IMG/VR virus record: IMGVR_UViG_3300027974_000174
Coordinates: 1-22,296 of that record
Length of the DNA stretch: 22,296 nucleotides
DNA from: a virus
Reading direction: 5' to 3' (one strand)
Shown here piece by piece: positions 22,070 through 22,296 of this stretch. The position numbers and the translations under genes are program-made. The notes beneath the pieces were generated by a model. It had not been told where the DNA came from. It searched no databases and was given only the letters and a program-made list of their open reading frames with translations. Position 1 is the stretch's first letter; every line of letters starts with the position of its first letter.

Positions 22070-22296
22070 TCAAGTCAACTTAAAAATATAAAAATTATCT
22101 GCTTCTTTCCAAAATTCAATATCATCGATTACTTTATTACCAGTTCCATTTAACCAGTCGTATCTAGATACGCTTTTGCCTTTAGAAGAATATAATGTTC
22201 TTGAAGAATTGTAGTAAAGATTATCAATATTTGATATTTTTGTTTCTTCTTTAGTCTTGTGCTTTCTATTAACAATTAAATTATAATCTAAATAAT
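22070..22296 (-). CDS. C-terminal part of an unidentified protein (5' end outside window)
   Basis: On the minus strand an open frame of 74 codons runs from the window edge to TGA at 22072-22070. The residues include a basic segment (NRKHKTKEETK) and then SKGKSVSRYDWLNGTGNKVI followed by DDIEFWKEADNFYIFKL. Codon choice is the same A/T-ending style as in the neighbours, and no competing frame is open across the segment. It is upstream of, and co-oriented with, the Rad52-like gene, so it could be part of a replication or recombination operon, but I do not recognise it. Confidence 0.6.
   Translation of the reverse strand, partial: YLDYNLIVNRKHKTKEETKISNIDNLYYNSSRTLYSSKGKSVSRYDWLNGTGNKVIDDIEFWKEADNFYIFKLT

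Noticed and set aside
22073-22078. TTGACT on the minus strand before TATAAT of the Rad52-like gene
   Set aside because: Only 5 bases separate it from TATAAT, so it cannot serve as a -35 for that box; it is part of the upstream gene's last codons.

Overview
The window is part of the virion-structure region of a tailed double-stranded DNA phage with a long, non-contractile (siphovirus-type) tail. The sequence is very AT-rich by eye, genes are tightly packed, and no stretch without a gene exceeds about 110 bp. I see no tRNA, rRNA, CRISPR array, insertion sequence, integrase or attachment site. The host cannot be named. One strong AGGAGG ribosome-binding site, several GGAG/AAAGGA sites and one TTGAAA-N17-TATAAT promoter point to a bacterium with ordinary sigma-70-like transcription and Shine-Dalgarno translation, but many genes have no clear Shine-Dalgarno and appear translationally coupled.

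Layout. From 1 to 11508, on the + strand, lie the end of a probable head-tail connector gene, an unidentified gene in the usual tail-terminator position, the major tail tube protein with its own strong terminator, two very small genes, two larger genes in the tail assembly chaperone position, and a 2192-residue tape measure protein. From 19564 down to 11510, on the - strand, is a block in the same order as the lambda tail-tip genes M-L-K-I-J, followed by one unidentified 474-residue gene. The two tail blocks converge, with a single base between the tape measure stop and the last minus-strand stop. From 19616 to 21222 the + strand resumes with a divergent relative of the tail tube protein, an unidentified 153-residue protein and a small membrane protein with a CHECSSFW motif. 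From 22296 down to 21219, on the - strand, are the end of an unidentified gene and a 274-residue protein that may be a Rad52-like single-strand annealing protein.

How the genes work together. The tube protein polymerises around the tape measure with help from the chaperone candidates. The M, L, K, I and J homologues build the tip: M and L near the distal end, K with a JAB/MPN peptidase domain and an NlpC/P60 hydrolase domain, I as an assembly factor, and J as the receptor-binding tip. Both M and L carry short aromatic-rich modules resembling carbohydrate-binding repeats, which would suit a tip that recognises a surface glycan.

Most interesting points. (1) The tape measure has an insert with PD-(D/E)XK-nuclease-like residues, set among four copies of a GF(V/I)PNF peptide, so it may carry enzymatic or host-interaction cargo. 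(2) A GTGTAAT element sits 15 to 45 bp upstream of four gene starts and, in one case, directly follows a terminator, so it looks like a phage-specific promoter core; an inverted partner faces the minus-strand tip operon. (3) A second tube-like protein is encoded beside the tip genes. All family assignments come from reading motifs by eye; no database search was possible.
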